NCBI RefSeq assembly: GCF_000244975.1
Contig: NZ_CM001440.1
Span: 1,968,325-2,032,324, forward strand
From: Saccharomonospora cyanea NA-134
Lineage (GTDB): Bacteria > Actinomycetota > Actinomycetes > Mycobacteriales > Pseudonocardiaceae
Reading direction: 5' to 3'
Length of the DNA stretch: 64,000 nucleotides
Shown here: positions 1-10,906 of the stretch, in pieces
Numbering within the stretch: position 1 is the stretch's first letter
Layout of the letters: each line of letters starts with the position of its first letter
Notes under the pieces: generated by a model
What the model was told of the DNA's origin: nothing
Seen by the model: the letters and a program-made list of their open reading frames with translations, nothing else
The model's database searches: none
Translations under genes and position numbers: made by a program

Positions 1-1
1 G

Positions 2-1492
2 GCGCTGCCGGGTGAGGACTGGCCGCGCAGGCTGGCCGAACTCGCCACCACGGTCGCCGCCACAGGGCGCGGTGCCGTGCTGGTCGTGCCCGACCACCGC
101 GACGTGGCGCGCCTGCACACTGCCTGTGCGGAACTCGCGGGGGAGGACGCCGTGGTCGCGTTGTCGGCGGGGCTGGGACCCGCCGAGCGGTACCGCCGGT
201 GGCTCGCCGTGGTGCGCGGAACCGTGCGGATCGTGGTGGGCACCCGCGCGGCGATGTTCGCCCCCGTCGCCGATCCGGGGCTCTACGTCGTGTGGGACGA
301 CGGCGACGACCTGCACGTGGACCCGCACGCGCCGTACCCGCAGGTGCGCGACGTGTTGATGTTGCGCGCGCACATCGATTCGGCGTCGGTGCTGGTGGCG
401 GGCCACTCCCGGACGGCGGAGGCCCAGCTGTTGGTGGAGACGGGCTGGGCTCACCCGATCGCCGCGGCCCGGGAGGAGCTGCGTGCGCAGGCACCGCGCG
501 TGACGCCGACGGGGGAGGACTTCGACGTCGCACGCGACGAGGCGGCCCGGGCCGCGCGGCTGCCCGCCGTGGCGTTCGAGGCCGCGCGGGGCAGCCTGGC
601 CGCCGGTGCGCCCGTGCTCGTCCAGGTGCCCCGCCGCGGCTACGTGCCCGGACTCGCGTGTGGGCGGTGCCGGACGCCCGCGCGGTGCCGCCGATGCGCG
701 GGACCGCTGTTGCTGCCCGGTGGGGGGGCCTCCGAGGTGCCGCGCTGCCGCTGGTGTGGGGTGGCGGACGCGGCGTACCGCTGTCCGGCGTGCGGTTCGG
801 GTCGGCTGCGGGCCGTCGTGGTGGGTGCGGCGCGCACGGCCGAGGAGTTGGGCCGGGCCTTTCCCGGGGTCGCGGTGCGCACGTCGGGTGGTGGTGACGT
901 GCTGGACACAGTGCCCGCCAGGCCCGCGCTGGTGGTGGCCACGCCGGGGGCGGAACCCGTCGCCGAGGGGGGTTACGGCGCCGCGCTGCTGCTGGACGGC
1001 TGGGCGCTGCTGGGACGTCAGGACCTGCGTGCCGCGGAGGAGACGCTGCGTCGCTGGATGGCGGCTGCGACCCTGGTGCGGCCCGCGCGGGACGGCGGCC
1101 GGGTGGTCGTCGGCGCCGAGGCGGGGATCCCCGCCGTCCAGGCACTCGTGCGCTGGGACCCCGGTTGGCACGCCTCGCTGGAGCTGGCCGAGCGCGAGGA
1201 GCTCGGCTTCCCGCCGCACGTGCGCATGGCGAGTGTGGAGGGCACGCCGGACGCCGTGGCCGGGTTACTCGACGAGATCTCCCTGCCCGACTCCGCCGAG
1301 GTACTCGGGCCGGTGCCGCTGGGGGAGATCGACGAGGAGGGCAGATCCGAACGGGAGCGCGCGCTGCTGCGCGTGCCCCGGCAGTACGGCCGGGCACTGG
1401 CGGAGGCGGTCCACGCTGTCCGCGCGGTACGGGACGCCCGTAAGGCGGCCGATGTGGTGCGCATCCAACTCGATCCGCCGAGCCCGGTGTGA
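2..1492 (+). CDS. priA: PriA-like primosomal protein N' (5' end outside window)
   Basis: C-terminal part of a PriA-family replication-restart protein; the reading frame is open from the first bases of the window, so the start lies upstream. Eight cysteines in four CxxC pairs (CGRC, CRRC, CRWC, CPAC; about 660-815) form the two zinc-binding sites of PriA that bind forked DNA and recruit primosome partners. The position of the helicase DEEH box carries WDDGDD instead (about 292-309), and no intact ATPase motifs are visible in this portion. Loss of helicase activity is the documented state of mycobacterial and related PriA proteins, so this is a DNA-binding PriA rather than a broken gene. It ends about 230 bases before fmt, which matches the priA-fmt order of other actinobacteria. 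Confidence 0.9.
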   Translation, partial: ALPGEDWPRRLAELATTVAATGRGAVLVVPDHRDVARLHTACAELAGEDAVVALSAGLGPAERYRRWLAVVRGTVRIVVGTRAAMFAPVADPGLYVVWDDGDDLHVDPHAPYPQVRDVLMLRAHIDSASVLVAGHSRTAEAQLLVETGWAHPIAAAREELRAQAPRVTPTGEDFDVARDEAARAARLPAVAFEAARGSLAAGAPVLVQVPRRGYVPGLACGRCRTPARCRRCAGPLLLPGGGASEVPRCRWCGVADAAYRCPACGSGRLRAVVVGAARTAEELGRAFPGVAVRTSGGGDVLDTVPARPALVVATPGAEPVAEGGYGAALLLDGWALLGRQDLRAAEETLRRWMAAATLVRPARDGGRVVVGAEAGIPAVQALVRWDPGWHASLELAEREELGFPPHVRMASVEGTPDAVAGLLDEISLPDSAEVLGPVPLGEIDEEGRSERERALLRVPRQYGRALAEAVHAVRAVRDARKAADVVRIQLDPPSPV

Positions 1493-1508
1493 CGGCGTAG
1501 CCGGCGAC

Positions 1509-1539
1509 CGTGTCCGCAGTCTGCGCACGGGTGTCCGCG
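1509..1539 (-). repeat. 31-nt intergenic element, copy A1 (reverse)
   Basis: On the minus strand it reads CGCGGACACC, an 11-nt spacer beginning CGT, then TGCGGACACG. This is one of six equal-length copies in the window, all between genes. It forms an inverted pair with copy A2, 80 bases downstream, in the priA-fmt gap. Confidence 0.75.
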
Positions 1540-1619
1540 GTTCAGCGACACCGCCGCAGCACCAACGGAAGGTGCGGTCCGGCTGGAGAGCCCCCAACGG
1601 ACAACACGCGTACGGGGAG

Positions 1620-1650
1620 TGCGGACACGCGTACGTCAGCTGCGGACACG
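1620..1650 (+). repeat. 31-nt intergenic element, copy A2
   Basis: Two perfect TGCGGACACG half-sites separated by an 11-nt spacer that begins CGT; the best match to the family consensus. The 1597-1615 stretch between A1 and A2 holds a further half-site-like sequence. It lies 29 bases upstream of the probable fmt -10 hexamer, so it could also act on fmt expression. Confidence 0.8.
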
Positions 1651-1678
1651 GCGCATCGGGTGGCTCGCTCGGGCACTC

Positions 1679-1684
1679 TAGACT
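1679..1684 (+). promoter_or_regulatory. Probable -10 hexamer TAGACT of the fmt-rsmB operon
   Basis: TAGACT fits the actinobacterial TANNNT pattern and sits exactly 7 nt before the ATG at 1692. With a start site about 7 nt downstream of the hexamer, the mRNA would begin at that ATG. No clear -35 box is seen. Confidence 0.5.
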
Positions 1685-1691
1685 GGATGCG

Positions 1692-1727
1692 ATGTTGGTT
1701 CCTCGACTCTTCCCGGACCGCCGATGA
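1692..1727 (+). CDS. Possible 11-residue leader peptide overlapping the fmt start
   Basis: A short [14 protein letters not shown], whose ATG is 7 nt after the TAGACT hexamer and whose TGA overlaps the fmt ATG in an ATGA arrangement. fmt has no recognisable Shine-Dalgarno sequence, so translation of this mini-ORF followed by reinitiation would explain how fmt is translated. The peptide has no known family. This is inference from position; conservation in relatives has not been checked. Confidence 0.35.
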   Translation: MLVPRLFPDRR

Positions 1728-2656
1728 GGCTCGTGTTCGCGGGAACACCCGCGCCTGCCGTGCCGTCGTTGCGCGCGCTGATCGACTCGCCGCGTCATGA
1801 CGTCGTCGCCGTCGTCACCCGTCCCGACGCGCCCGCGGGCCGAGGGCGCAGACTGGTGCGTTCCCCTGTCGGCGCCCTCGCCGACGAACACGGCATCGAG
1901 GTCCTCACCCCCCGGCGTCCCGGTGACGAGGACTTCCTGGCCAGGTTGTCCGAGCTGGCGCCGGACGCATGCCCCGTCGTCGCCTACGGCGCGCTGCTGC
2001 CGGAGTCCGCTCTCGCGGTGCCGCGTCACGGCTGGATCAACCTGCACTTCTCCCTGCTGCCCGCCTGGCGTGGCGCCGCGCCGGTCCAGGCGGCCGTCAG
2101 GGCCGGTGACGAGATCACCGGCGCCACGACGTTCCGGATCGTGCGGGAGCTCGACGCGGGCCCGGTGTTCGGGACCGTCACCGAGCTCGTCAAACCCACC
2201 GACACCGCCGGGGAACTCCTGGACCGGCTCGCGGTGTCCGGAGCAGGCCTGCTGGTGTCCACGCTGGACGGTATCGAGGACGGCACCGTCGGGGCCGTGC
2301 CGCAACCGGCCGACGGGATCACCTACGCGCCGAAGGTGACGGTCGAGGACGCGCGGATCTCCTTCGACCGCCCCGCGTTGGCGATCGATCGCCACCTCCG
2401 GTCGGTGACGCCCGAGCCGGGCGCGTGGGCGGAGTTCCGGGGACAGCGGCTCAAGCTCGGCGCCGTCGGCGTCACCGACGGCGAGCACACCGGCCTCGCG
2501 CCCGGAGAGCTGCTGGTCGAGCGTCGCCGCGTGCTCGTGGGCACCGCCACCTCGGCGCTCGTACTCGGCGAGGTGCAGGCGCAGGGCAAGAAGCGCATGG
2601 CGGCCACCGACTGGGCCCGTGGAAGCAGGATCGAACAGGGGGAACACCTGACATGA
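1724..2656 (+). CDS. fmt: Methionyl-tRNA formyltransferase
   Basis: Formylates the methionine on initiator tRNA using 10-formyl-tetrahydrofolate, which bacterial translation initiation needs. At 310 residues it has the usual length. The signature [13 protein letters not shown] follows Asn106 and His108, and Asp144 lies in [10 protein letters not shown]; these are the three catalytic residues at the same numbers as in the E. coli enzyme. The C-terminal tRNA-binding domain follows from about residue 205. The chosen ATG has no good ribosome-binding site but overlaps the stop of a tiny upstream ORF. The 3' end overlaps rsmB by ATGA, so the two are translationally coupled. Confidence 0.97.
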   Translation: MRLVFAGTPAPAVPSLRALIDSPRHDVVAVVTRPDAPAGRGRRLVRSPVGALADEHGIEVLTPRRPGDEDFLARLSELAPDACPVVAYGALLPESALAVPRHGWINLHFSLLPAWRGAAPVQAAVRAGDEITGATTFRIVRELDAGPVFGTVTELVKPTDTAGELLDRLAVSGAGLLVSTLDGIEDGTVGAVPQPADGITYAPKVTVEDARISFDRPALAIDRHLRSVTPEPGAWAEFRGQRLKLGAVGVTDGEHTGLAPGELLVERRRVLVGTATSALVLGEVQAQGKKRMAATDWARGSRIEQGEHLT

Positions 2657-4080
2657 CCGGCGAGCGGCGGGGACACCGCCACGGGCAGCGCGGACGTCGT
2701 CCCGCGCCCCGCAAGCAGGGCCCGCGCAAACCTCCGGTGCACGATCCGGCGCGACGGGCCGCGTTCGACGTCCTGCGCGCGGTGAGCGAGCGCGACGCCT
2801 ACGCCAACCTGGTCCTGCCGGAGTTGCTGCGGCAGCGGCGCGTTGCCGGCCGGGACGCGGCACTGGCCACCGAACTCGCCTACGGCACGGCGAGGGCCAC
2901 CGGGCTGCTCGACGCGGTGCTGACCCGCTGCGTGGACCGATCACTGGACACAGTGGACTCGATGGCGCTTGACGCGCTCCGGATCGGGGCGTACCAGCTG
3001 CTGCGCACCCGCATTCCCCGCCACGCTGCCGTGGCATCCACTGTGGACCTCGTGCGGGAGGACGCCGGGTCGAGACTCGCGGGTTTCGTCAACGCGGTGC
3101 TGCGCCGGGTTTCCGAGAAGGACGAGCAACAGTGGCTGGAGGAGATCGAGGCCGACACCGCGTCCGACCCGCTGGCACGGTTGGCGCTGCGCACGTCACA
3201 TCCCCGGTGGATCGCGCGCGCGTTCGCGGAGGCGCTCGGCGACACGGGCGACGAGCTGCGGGCGGCCCTGGAGGCCGACGACGCGCGTCCTGCCGTGCAC
3301 CTGCTGGCCAAGCCGGGACAGGTCAGTGCCGACGAGCTGGCCGCCATCACCGGCGGCGACGTGGCGCCCTACTCGCCCTACGGCGTGCATCTGTCGTCCG
3401 GCGGGGGAGACCTCGCCGAATCCGAGGTCCTCGCCGAGGGGCTCGCCGCGGTGCAGGACGAGGGCAGCCAGCTGGTGGCCGTGGCCGCCACCGCCGCGCC
3501 CCTGGCCGGAGGGAAGGACGAGCGCTGGCTCGACCTGTGCGCCGGGCCGGGCGGCAAGACCGTGGTGCTGGGCTGCCTCGCGCAGGTGTCGGGTGCGACG
3601 GTGGACGCCGTGGAGGTGGCCGAGCACCGGGCCCGGCTCGTGCGTGAGGCCACCGACGACCTGCCCGTCGCGGTGCACGTCGCCGACGGTCGTGACCCCG
3701 GACTCGAGGAGGGCTACGACCGGATTCTCGTGGACGCGCCGTGCAGCGGGCTCGGCGCGTTGCGGCGCAGGCCCGAGGCGCGGTGGCGTAAGCAGCCCGG
3801 CGACATCGCCGAGCTCACCCAGCTCCAGAGCGAACTGCTCGCCTCGGCGTATCGGTTGGTGCGCCCCGGTGGCGTGGTGACGTACGTGGTGTGCTCGCCC
3901 CACCTGGCCGAGACCGAGGGCATCGTCGCGGAGGCGGCGCGCCGTGGCGGCGCCGAGGTCCTCGACGCGCGGGAGCTGTTCCCGGGTGTGCCGGGGCTCG
4001 GGGACGGGCCGTACGTGCAACTGTGGCCCCACCGGCACGGCACGGACGCGATGTTCTGCGCGGTGACCCGCAAGCGCTGA
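2653..4080 (+). CDS. rsmB: 16S rRNA (cytosine-C5)-methyltransferase RsmB
   Basis: SAM-dependent methyltransferase of the RsmB/Sun family that makes m5C at position 967 (E. coli numbering) of 16S rRNA. The 475-residue protein has a basic N-terminal extension (about residues 1-35, rich in Arg and Lys), a NusB-like RNA-binding domain (about 35-180), then the catalytic fold. [12 protein letters not shown] (about 290-301) is the SAM site. Cys364 in [15 protein letters not shown] and Cys414 in VVCSPH are the two catalytic cysteines of m5C enzymes. The start at 2653 overlaps the fmt stop by ATGA; the frame remains open upstream but only across fmt. Basic tails of this kind are common in actinobacterial RsmB. 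Confidence 0.95.
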   Translation: MTGERRGHRHGQRGRRPAPRKQGPRKPPVHDPARRAAFDVLRAVSERDAYANLVLPELLRQRRVAGRDAALATELAYGTARATGLLDAVLTRCVDRSLDTVDSMALDALRIGAYQLLRTRIPRHAAVASTVDLVREDAGSRLAGFVNAVLRRVSEKDEQQWLEEIEADTASDPLARLALRTSHPRWIARAFAEALGDTGDELRAALEADDARPAVHLLAKPGQVSADELAAITGGDVAPYSPYGVHLSSGGGDLAESEVLAEGLAAVQDEGSQLVAVAATAAPLAGGKDERWLDLCAGPGGKTVVLGCLAQVSGATVDAVEVAEHRARLVREATDDLPVAVHVADGRDPGLEEGYDRILVDAPCSGLGALRRRPEARWRKQPGDIAELTQLQSELLASAYRLVRPGGVVTYVVCSPHLAETEGIVAEAARRGGAEVLDARELFPGVPGLGDGPYVQLWPHRHGTDAMFCAVTRKR

Positions 4081-4184
4081 GCGCACCGGGCGGAGGGGCT
4101 GCGGCCCGCGCCGGACGAACCGGCCACTCTGGACGGTCTCGCCGGGCGGTGTGGCGCGGCGGAGCCGACGGCCCTGCCGCGGCA

Positions 4185-4210
4185 CCGGGTCGGGAGGTAC
4201 GCCGACCCGG
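4185..4210 (+). terminator. Stem-loop after rsmB
   Basis: Perfect 9-bp stem (CCGGGTCGG with CCGACCCGG) and an 8-nt loop, with no T-tract. A second pair, 4120-4130 with 4211-4221, is an 11-bp perfect inverted repeat (CCGGCCACTCT) that would enclose it. The whole 4081-4260 gap could therefore fold. Probably a terminator for fmt-rsmB just before the rpe promoter. Confidence 0.45.
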
Positions 4211-4259
4211 AGAGTGGCCGGAAAGGGGTCCGTGCGCGCCCGTGCGCCGAGGATCCCTC

Positions 4260-4265
4260 TACACT
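4260..4265 (+). promoter_or_regulatory. Probable -10 hexamer TACACT of rpe-rib operon
   Basis: TACACT ends 7 nt before the rpe GTG at 4273. This fits a leaderless transcript that begins at or next to the start codon and supports the choice of GTG over the ATG at 4288. Confidence 0.55.
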
Positions 4266-4272
4266 CGGGAGA

Positions 4273-4959
4273 GTGGCGCACGAACCGATGATCGCTCCCA
4301 GTATCCTCTCCGCCGACTTCGCGAGTCTCGGCACGGAGATCGACGCCATCACCGGATCCGGTGACGGTCGCGCCGACTGGGTGCATGTGGACGTGATGGA
4401 CGGTCACTTCGTCCCCAACCTCACCATCGGGCTGCCCGTGGTGGAATCGCTGCTGAAGCGCACGGAGCTCCCGCTCGACTGCCACCTCATGATCGAGGAT
4501 CCCGACCGCTGGGCGCCGGGGTACGCGGAGGCGGGCGCCCACAACGTCACCGTGCACGTCGAGGCCGCTCGTGACCCGGTGATGCTCGCCAAGAACCTGC
4601 GTGCCGCGGGAGCGAAGGCCGGACTGTCGATCAAGCCGAACACGCCGCTCGAAGACCATCTGGACACGCTCAGGCACTACGACACGCTGCTGGTGATGTC
4701 CGTGGAGCCCGGCTTCGGGGGGCAGTCGTTCATCCCCGAGGTGCTCGACAAGGTGCGCACCGCACGCAGGCTGGTCGACACGGGGCACCTGACGTTGCTG
4801 GTGGAGATCGACGGCGGTATCAACGCCGACACCATCGAACAGGCCGCGGAGGCGGGGGTCGACTGCTTCGTCGCCGGATCCGCCGTCTACGGCGCGGACG
4901 ACCCGGCTCGCGCGGTCGCGGCGCTGCGTGACCGCGCGAGGGCGGCCCGCGCGCGGTGA
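4273..4959 (+). CDS. rpe: Ribulose-phosphate 3-epimerase
   Basis: Interconverts ribulose-5-phosphate and xylulose-5-phosphate in the pentose-phosphate pathway. The 228-residue TIM-barrel protein shows the family blocks: [11 protein letters not shown] at the N-terminus, [12 protein letters not shown] with the metal-binding His and Asp, [20 protein letters not shown] and EIDGGIN. The GTG start is backed by the TACACT hexamer 7 nt upstream. It overlaps ribD by GTGA. Ribulose-5-phosphate is also the precursor of the 4-carbon unit of riboflavin made by RibBA, so linkage to the rib genes makes metabolic sense. Confidence 0.96.
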   Translation: MAHEPMIAPSILSADFASLGTEIDAITGSGDGRADWVHVDVMDGHFVPNLTIGLPVVESLLKRTELPLDCHLMIEDPDRWAPGYAEAGAHNVTVHVEAARDPVMLAKNLRAAGAKAGLSIKPNTPLEDHLDTLRHYDTLLVMSVEPGFGGQSFIPEVLDKVRTARRLVDTGHLTLLVEIDGGINADTIEQAAEAGVDCFVAGSAVYGADDPARAVAALRDRARAARAR

Positions 4960-6032
4960 GCACGTCGGCTGCGTCGGCATCGTCGGCCTGGGGGCCGGAA
5001 CTCCGCGAGGCCGTGGAGGCCGCGATGGAGACCGCGCTCGCCCTGAGTGACGGCGTACGCGGAACCACCAGCCCGAACCCGCCCGTGGGCGCGGTGATCC
5101 TCGACGCCCGGGGACACCAGGTCGGTGCGGGCGCCACCCAACCGCCGCCCGGCCCGCACGCCGAGGTGATGGCCCTGCGGGAAGCGGGTGAACGCGCGCG
5201 TGGCGGTATCGCCGTCGTCACGCTGGAGCCGTGCTCCCACCACGGGCGCACCCCGCCGTGCACGCGGGCCCTGCTCGATGCCGGGGTGGCCGCCGTGCGG
5301 TTCGCCGTGGCCGACCCGCACCCCGCCGCCTCGGGTGGGGCGGAGGTGCTGCGGGCCGCGGGAGTGGACGTCGAGGGCGGGCTGCTGGCCCGGCAGGTGG
5401 AGACAGGGCCCTTGCGGGCGTGGTTGCACCGCGAGCGCACCGGACGCCCGCACGTCACGTGGAAGTACGCGGCGAGCCTCGACGGCCGGGTCGCCGCGGT
5501 CGACGGCACCAGCCGCTGGATCTCGGGCCCGGCCTCACGCGCCGAGGTGCACGAGCTGAGGGCGCGGGTGGACGCCGTCGTCGTGGGCACCGGCACCGTG
5601 TTCGCCGACGACCCGTGGCTCACGGTGCGGCACGAGGATGGTGAGCTCGCGGCCCGGCAGCCGCTGCGTGTGGTGATGGGCACACGCGGCATACCGGAGG
5701 GGGCGCGGGTGTTGGACAGCACGGCGGAGACGGTGGTGTTCGCCACCCACGACCCCGGCGAGGTGCTGGCCGGACTGGCCGCGCGGGGCGTCGTCGACGT
5801 GCTGTTGGAGGGCGGTCCGACTCTGGCGGGAGCGTTCGTCGCGGCGGGCCTCGTCGACCGGATCGTCGCCTACGTCGCACCGACGCTGTTGGGCGGCGGA
5901 CCCGCCGCACTGGGAGAGGCGGGAGTGTCGACCATCACCGAAGCGCACCGTTGGCGGGTCGAAGGGGTCACCATGAGCGGTGAGGACGTGCGGATCTCCG
6001 CCGTTCCGGTCACGGGCGAGGGAGGCGACTAG
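4956..6032 (+). CDS. ribD: Bifunctional riboflavin deaminase/reductase RibD
   Basis: Performs two early riboflavin steps: deamination of the pyrimidinone from GTP cyclohydrolase II, then NADPH-dependent reduction of the ribose side chain. The 358-residue protein has an N-terminal zinc deaminase domain with HAE (His68) and [12 protein letters not shown] supplying the zinc ligands, and a C-terminal reductase domain from about residue 150 with [22 protein letters not shown] and [12 protein letters not shown]. The GTG start overlaps the rpe stop (GTGA). ribE starts on the base after its stop codon. No FMN riboswitch is visible upstream of this gene or of rpe. Confidence 0.96.
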   Translation: MSTSAASASSAWGPELREAVEAAMETALALSDGVRGTTSPNPPVGAVILDARGHQVGAGATQPPPGPHAEVMALREAGERARGGIAVVTLEPCSHHGRTPPCTRALLDAGVAAVRFAVADPHPAASGGAEVLRAAGVDVEGGLLARQVETGPLRAWLHRERTGRPHVTWKYAASLDGRVAAVDGTSRWISGPASRAEVHELRARVDAVVVGTGTVFADDPWLTVRHEDGELAARQPLRVVMGTRGIPEGARVLDSTAETVVFATHDPGEVLAGLAARGVVDVLLEGGPTLAGAFVAAGLVDRIVAYVAPTLLGGGPAALGEAGVSTITEAHRWRVEGVTMSGEDVRISAVPVTGEGGD

Positions 6033-6655
6033 GTGTTCACCGGGATTGTCGAGGAGCTCGGCGAGGTCACTCGGGTGGAGCCGGGCGAGGGGGTCACGCG
6101 GCTGACCGTGCGGGGGCCGCTGGTGACCGAGGACGCCGGGCACGGTGACTCGATCGCGGTCAACGGTGTGTGCCTGACCGTGGTGGACACCTCCGGTGAC
6201 GAGTTCACCGTCGACGTCGTCGCCGAGACGTTGAAGCGCACCAGCCTGGACGGTGTCGAGCCCGGTCGGCGCGTGAACCTGGAGCGGGCGATGGCCGCCG
6301 GCGGCCGCTTCGGAGGGCACGTCGTGCAGGGCCACGTGGACGGCACCGGCACCTTCCTGTCGCGCGACCCCGACGGGCTGACCCGGTTCGCGTGTCCGCC
6401 CGAGCTGTCGCGCTACGTCGTCGAGAAGGGCTCCATCGCGGTGGACGGCGTCTCGCTCACCGTGGCCGAGGTGTCGCGGGAGGAGTTCGCCGTGGCGTTG
6501 ATCCCCACCACGCTGCGCGCCACGATGCTGGGTCGCAACGAGCCGGGTGACGCGGTGAATCTGGAGGTCGACGTGCTCGCGAAGTACGTCGAGAAACTGG
6601 CCGCCGTCCACCTGCCCCCGGCAGCGGTGGAGAATGGCGAGGGCGAGGAGGACAG

Positions 6656-6659
<4 letters not shown>
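6033..6659 (+). CDS. ribE: Riboflavin synthase alpha subunit
   Basis: Catalyses dismutation of two 6,7-dimethyl-8-ribityllumazine molecules to riboflavin, the last step of the pathway. It begins with the hallmark [10 protein letters not shown] and has the two repeated lumazine-binding barrels (about residues 1-95 and 96-190): NGVCLTV and [13 protein letters not shown] in the first, DGVSLTV in the second. At 208 residues it is the normal length. The GTG start abuts the ribD stop with no gap and its own stop overlaps ribBA by GTGA. The gene is called ribC in some actinobacteria and Bacillus literature; the product is the same. Confidence 0.96.
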
Positions 6660-8963
<2,304 letters not shown>

Positions 8964-8967
8964 CCGG

Positions 8968-9930
8968 TCAGGACGCCGCGCCGGTGGTGGTCGGCTCGGC
9001 CGTGCCGGCCTTCACCCGGCGCGGCCGGTGGCGTGACAGCGCGACCCCGGCCAGGCAGACCGCTCCGCCCACGAGGCCGTAAACGGTGGGGACCTCGTTC
9101 AGGAGCACCCACGACAGCAGCACCGACAGCGCGGGCACCGCGTACGTGGAGACGCTGAGCCTGCCCGCACTCGTGCGCTTGAGCGCGTAGGCCCAGGTGC
9201 TGAATCCGATGGCGGTGGGGAAGACCCCGAGGTAGACGGCGCCGAGCACGGCGGAGGTCGGGGCGGCCGAGAGTTCGGAGACGAGCTGCGGCGTCCACGG
9301 CAGCAGGGCCGCGGTGCCGATCAGGCAGCCCAGCCAGGTGATGGTCGTGGCGTCGACGCCTCGCAGTGCCGCCTTCTGGATGAGCACGCCGCTCGCGTAG
9401 AGCACGGCGGCGAGCAGGCAGAGTGCGACGCCGATCCAGTCGCCCTGGCTCTCGGTGCCCAGACCGATGATGACGATGCCGCCCATGCCGACGGCGCCTC
9501 CGACGAGCAGCGCCCTGGGGAAACCCTCGCCGAGCAGGAACCCGGCGCCGAACGTGACGAGCAGCGGCGCGATGTTGACCAGCAGGGCGGCCGTACCGGC
9601 GTCGAGGTGGAGCTCGGCGGCGTTGAGCGAGACGGTGTAGCAGCACAACCACAGCACGCCGTAGGCGATGACGAGCAGCCACGACGTGCGATCGCGTGGA
9701 AGGGGCGGCAGGCGCCTGGCGGAGACGCCGATGAGCAGGGTGAGCGTCACGGAGGCCACGGCGAGGCGGAGCAACGCGAGGGGCGCGGGGGACAGCACGT
9801 CGCCGATGGCGCGGATGCCCACGAACGCCGACGACCACAGCACCATTGTCACGGCCGCGGCGACGGCGGCCTTCGTTCCTTCGGAGCGTGGGGTGCGGGC
9901 AGAGGAGAGCAACGATGTCACACCGGCCAT
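8968..9930 (-). CDS. EamA/DMT-family transporter
   Basis: Ten-helix drug/metabolite-type transporter with the two five-helix EamA repeats (VLWSSAFVGIRAIG opens the first, AVLYASGVLIQKAALRG the second). The last helix is followed by a basic cytoplasmic tail (RHRPRRVKAG). The substrate cannot be told from sequence; relatives export amino acids or metabolites. I use the ATG at 9930 (MAGVTSLL). An in-frame ATG at 9969 would add 13 residues and is possible, because an AACAGT sequence sits 5 nt before it. The gene is divergent from lysR, the usual layout of a LysR regulator and its target exporter. Confidence 0.85.
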   Translation of the reverse strand: MAGVTSLLSSARTPRSEGTKAAVAAAVTMVLWSSAFVGIRAIGDVLSPAPLALLRLAVASVTLTLLIGVSARRLPPLPRDRTSWLLVIAYGVLWLCCYTVSLNAAELHLDAGTAALLVNIAPLLVTFGAGFLLGEGFPRALLVGGAVGMGGIVIIGLGTESQGDWIGVALCLLAAVLYASGVLIQKAALRGVDATTITWLGCLIGTAALLPWTPQLVSELSAAPTSAVLGAVYLGVFPTAIGFSTWAYALKRTSAGRLSVSTYAVPALSVLLSWVLLNEVPTVYGLVGGAVCLAGVALSRHRPRRVKAGTAEPTTTGAAS

Positions 9931-9974
9931 CGTTACCAAGGCGACCCGACAGGACAAGCGATTAATCATGGATC

Positions 9975-9998
9975 ACTGTTCAGTCCCGCTGTACAGTC
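9975..9998. promoter_or_regulatory. Twin palindromes between eamA and lysR; lysR -10
   Basis: ACTGTTCAGT (9975-9984) and CTGTACAG (9990-9997) are both self-complementary around their centres and nearly the same sequence. TACAGT (9992-9997) within the second stands 6 nt before the lysR GTG, so it doubles as a -10 hexamer. This fits an autoregulatory LysR operator that also covers the eamA promoter. Confidence 0.5.
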
Positions 9999-10003
9999 GG
10001 GTT

Positions 10004-10906
10004 GTGCTGGACGTGAGCCGGTTGCGGGTGTTGCGTGCCGTGGTGGCGAAGGGGTCGATCCGGGCGGCGGCCGCCGCTCTGGACTACACGCCGTCGGCCG
10101 TCAGCCAGCAGCTCGCGGCCCTGCAACGCGAGACGGGACTGCGGTTGCTCGACCGCGTGGGCCGAGGTGTCGAGCCCACCGCCGCAGGGCGCGCGCTCGC
10201 CGCCGAGTCCGAGGCACTGTTCCGGGAATTGAGCCGCCTCGACGGTCTGGCCCGGGACCTGCGGGCAGGCCGTACCGGCGGCCTGGTGATCGGGTACTTC
10301 GCGTCGGCGGGCGCGGCGTGGCTGCCCTCCGTGGTCACCGCGCTGAGGGAGGAGTTCCCCGAACTGCGTCTCGACCTGCGCTGGACGGAGGTGCTCGACG
10401 AACAGCCCTCCGACCTCGACGTCAACGTGTACGTCGAGGCGCGCGGTGCTCGGCCTTCCGAGGAGGTCGTCGTGTACCCGCTGATCGACGACCCCTACGA
10501 GGTCGTCATGAGGGAGGACGACCCGCTCGCGACGCGCGGGTCCGTGGCGCTTCCGGAACTGGCCGACCGGGCGTGGATCGACAACGACCTCAGGAACGGG
10601 GCCTGCCGGGAGGTGTTGCTGGCCGCGTGCGCCGAGGTGGGCTTCGCGCCCCGGTTCTCGGTGGAGATGCGGGACTACCGGACGGCGATCCCGTTCGTGG
10701 CCAGTGGCATCGGGATCACGGTTCTGCCCAGGCTGGCGCGGGGCGACCTGCCGGCGGGCCTGGTCTCGCGGCCGGTGGTGTCGCCGACGCCTGTGCGGCG
10801 GATCAACGTGGCGGTTCGCAAGGCCGTCGCCGACCACCTCGCCGTGGTGCGCACGGTGGAGTTGCTCCGGCAGGTGGTGGGCTCCGAGGCGGCGGTCAGG
10901 GCGTGA
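10004..10906 (+). CDS. LysR-family transcriptional regulator
   Basis: A 300-residue LysR-type regulator: winged helix at residues 1-60 (LDVSRLRVLRAVVAKGSI then AAAALDYTPSAVSQQLAAL), then the periplasmic-binding-like effector domain (GLVIGYFASAGAAWLPSVV onwards). The GTG at 10004 is chosen because TACAGT lies 6 nt upstream and because LysR proteins start just before this first helix; an ATG at 9968 would add 12 residues. It is divergent from the EamA transporter and probably controls it. The effector is unknown. The 3' end overlaps the convergent exonuclease gene by 11 bases. Confidence 0.9.
   Translation: MLDVSRLRVLRAVVAKGSIRAAAAALDYTPSAVSQQLAALQRETGLRLLDRVGRGVEPTAAGRALAAESEALFRELSRLDGLARDLRAGRTGGLVIGYFASAGAAWLPSVVTALREEFPELRLDLRWTEVLDEQPSDLDVNVYVEARGARPSEEVVVYPLIDDPYEVVMREDDPLATRGSVALPELADRAWIDNDLRNGACREVLLAACAEVGFAPRFSVEMRDYRTAIPFVASGIGITVLPRLARGDLPAGLVSRPVVSPTPVRRINVAVRKAVADHLAVVRTVELLRQVVGSEAAVRA

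Noticed and set aside
4081-4956. FMN riboswitch for the rib genes
   Set aside because: No RFN-type conserved blocks are visible before rpe or ribD. The rib genes are inside the rpe transcript instead.
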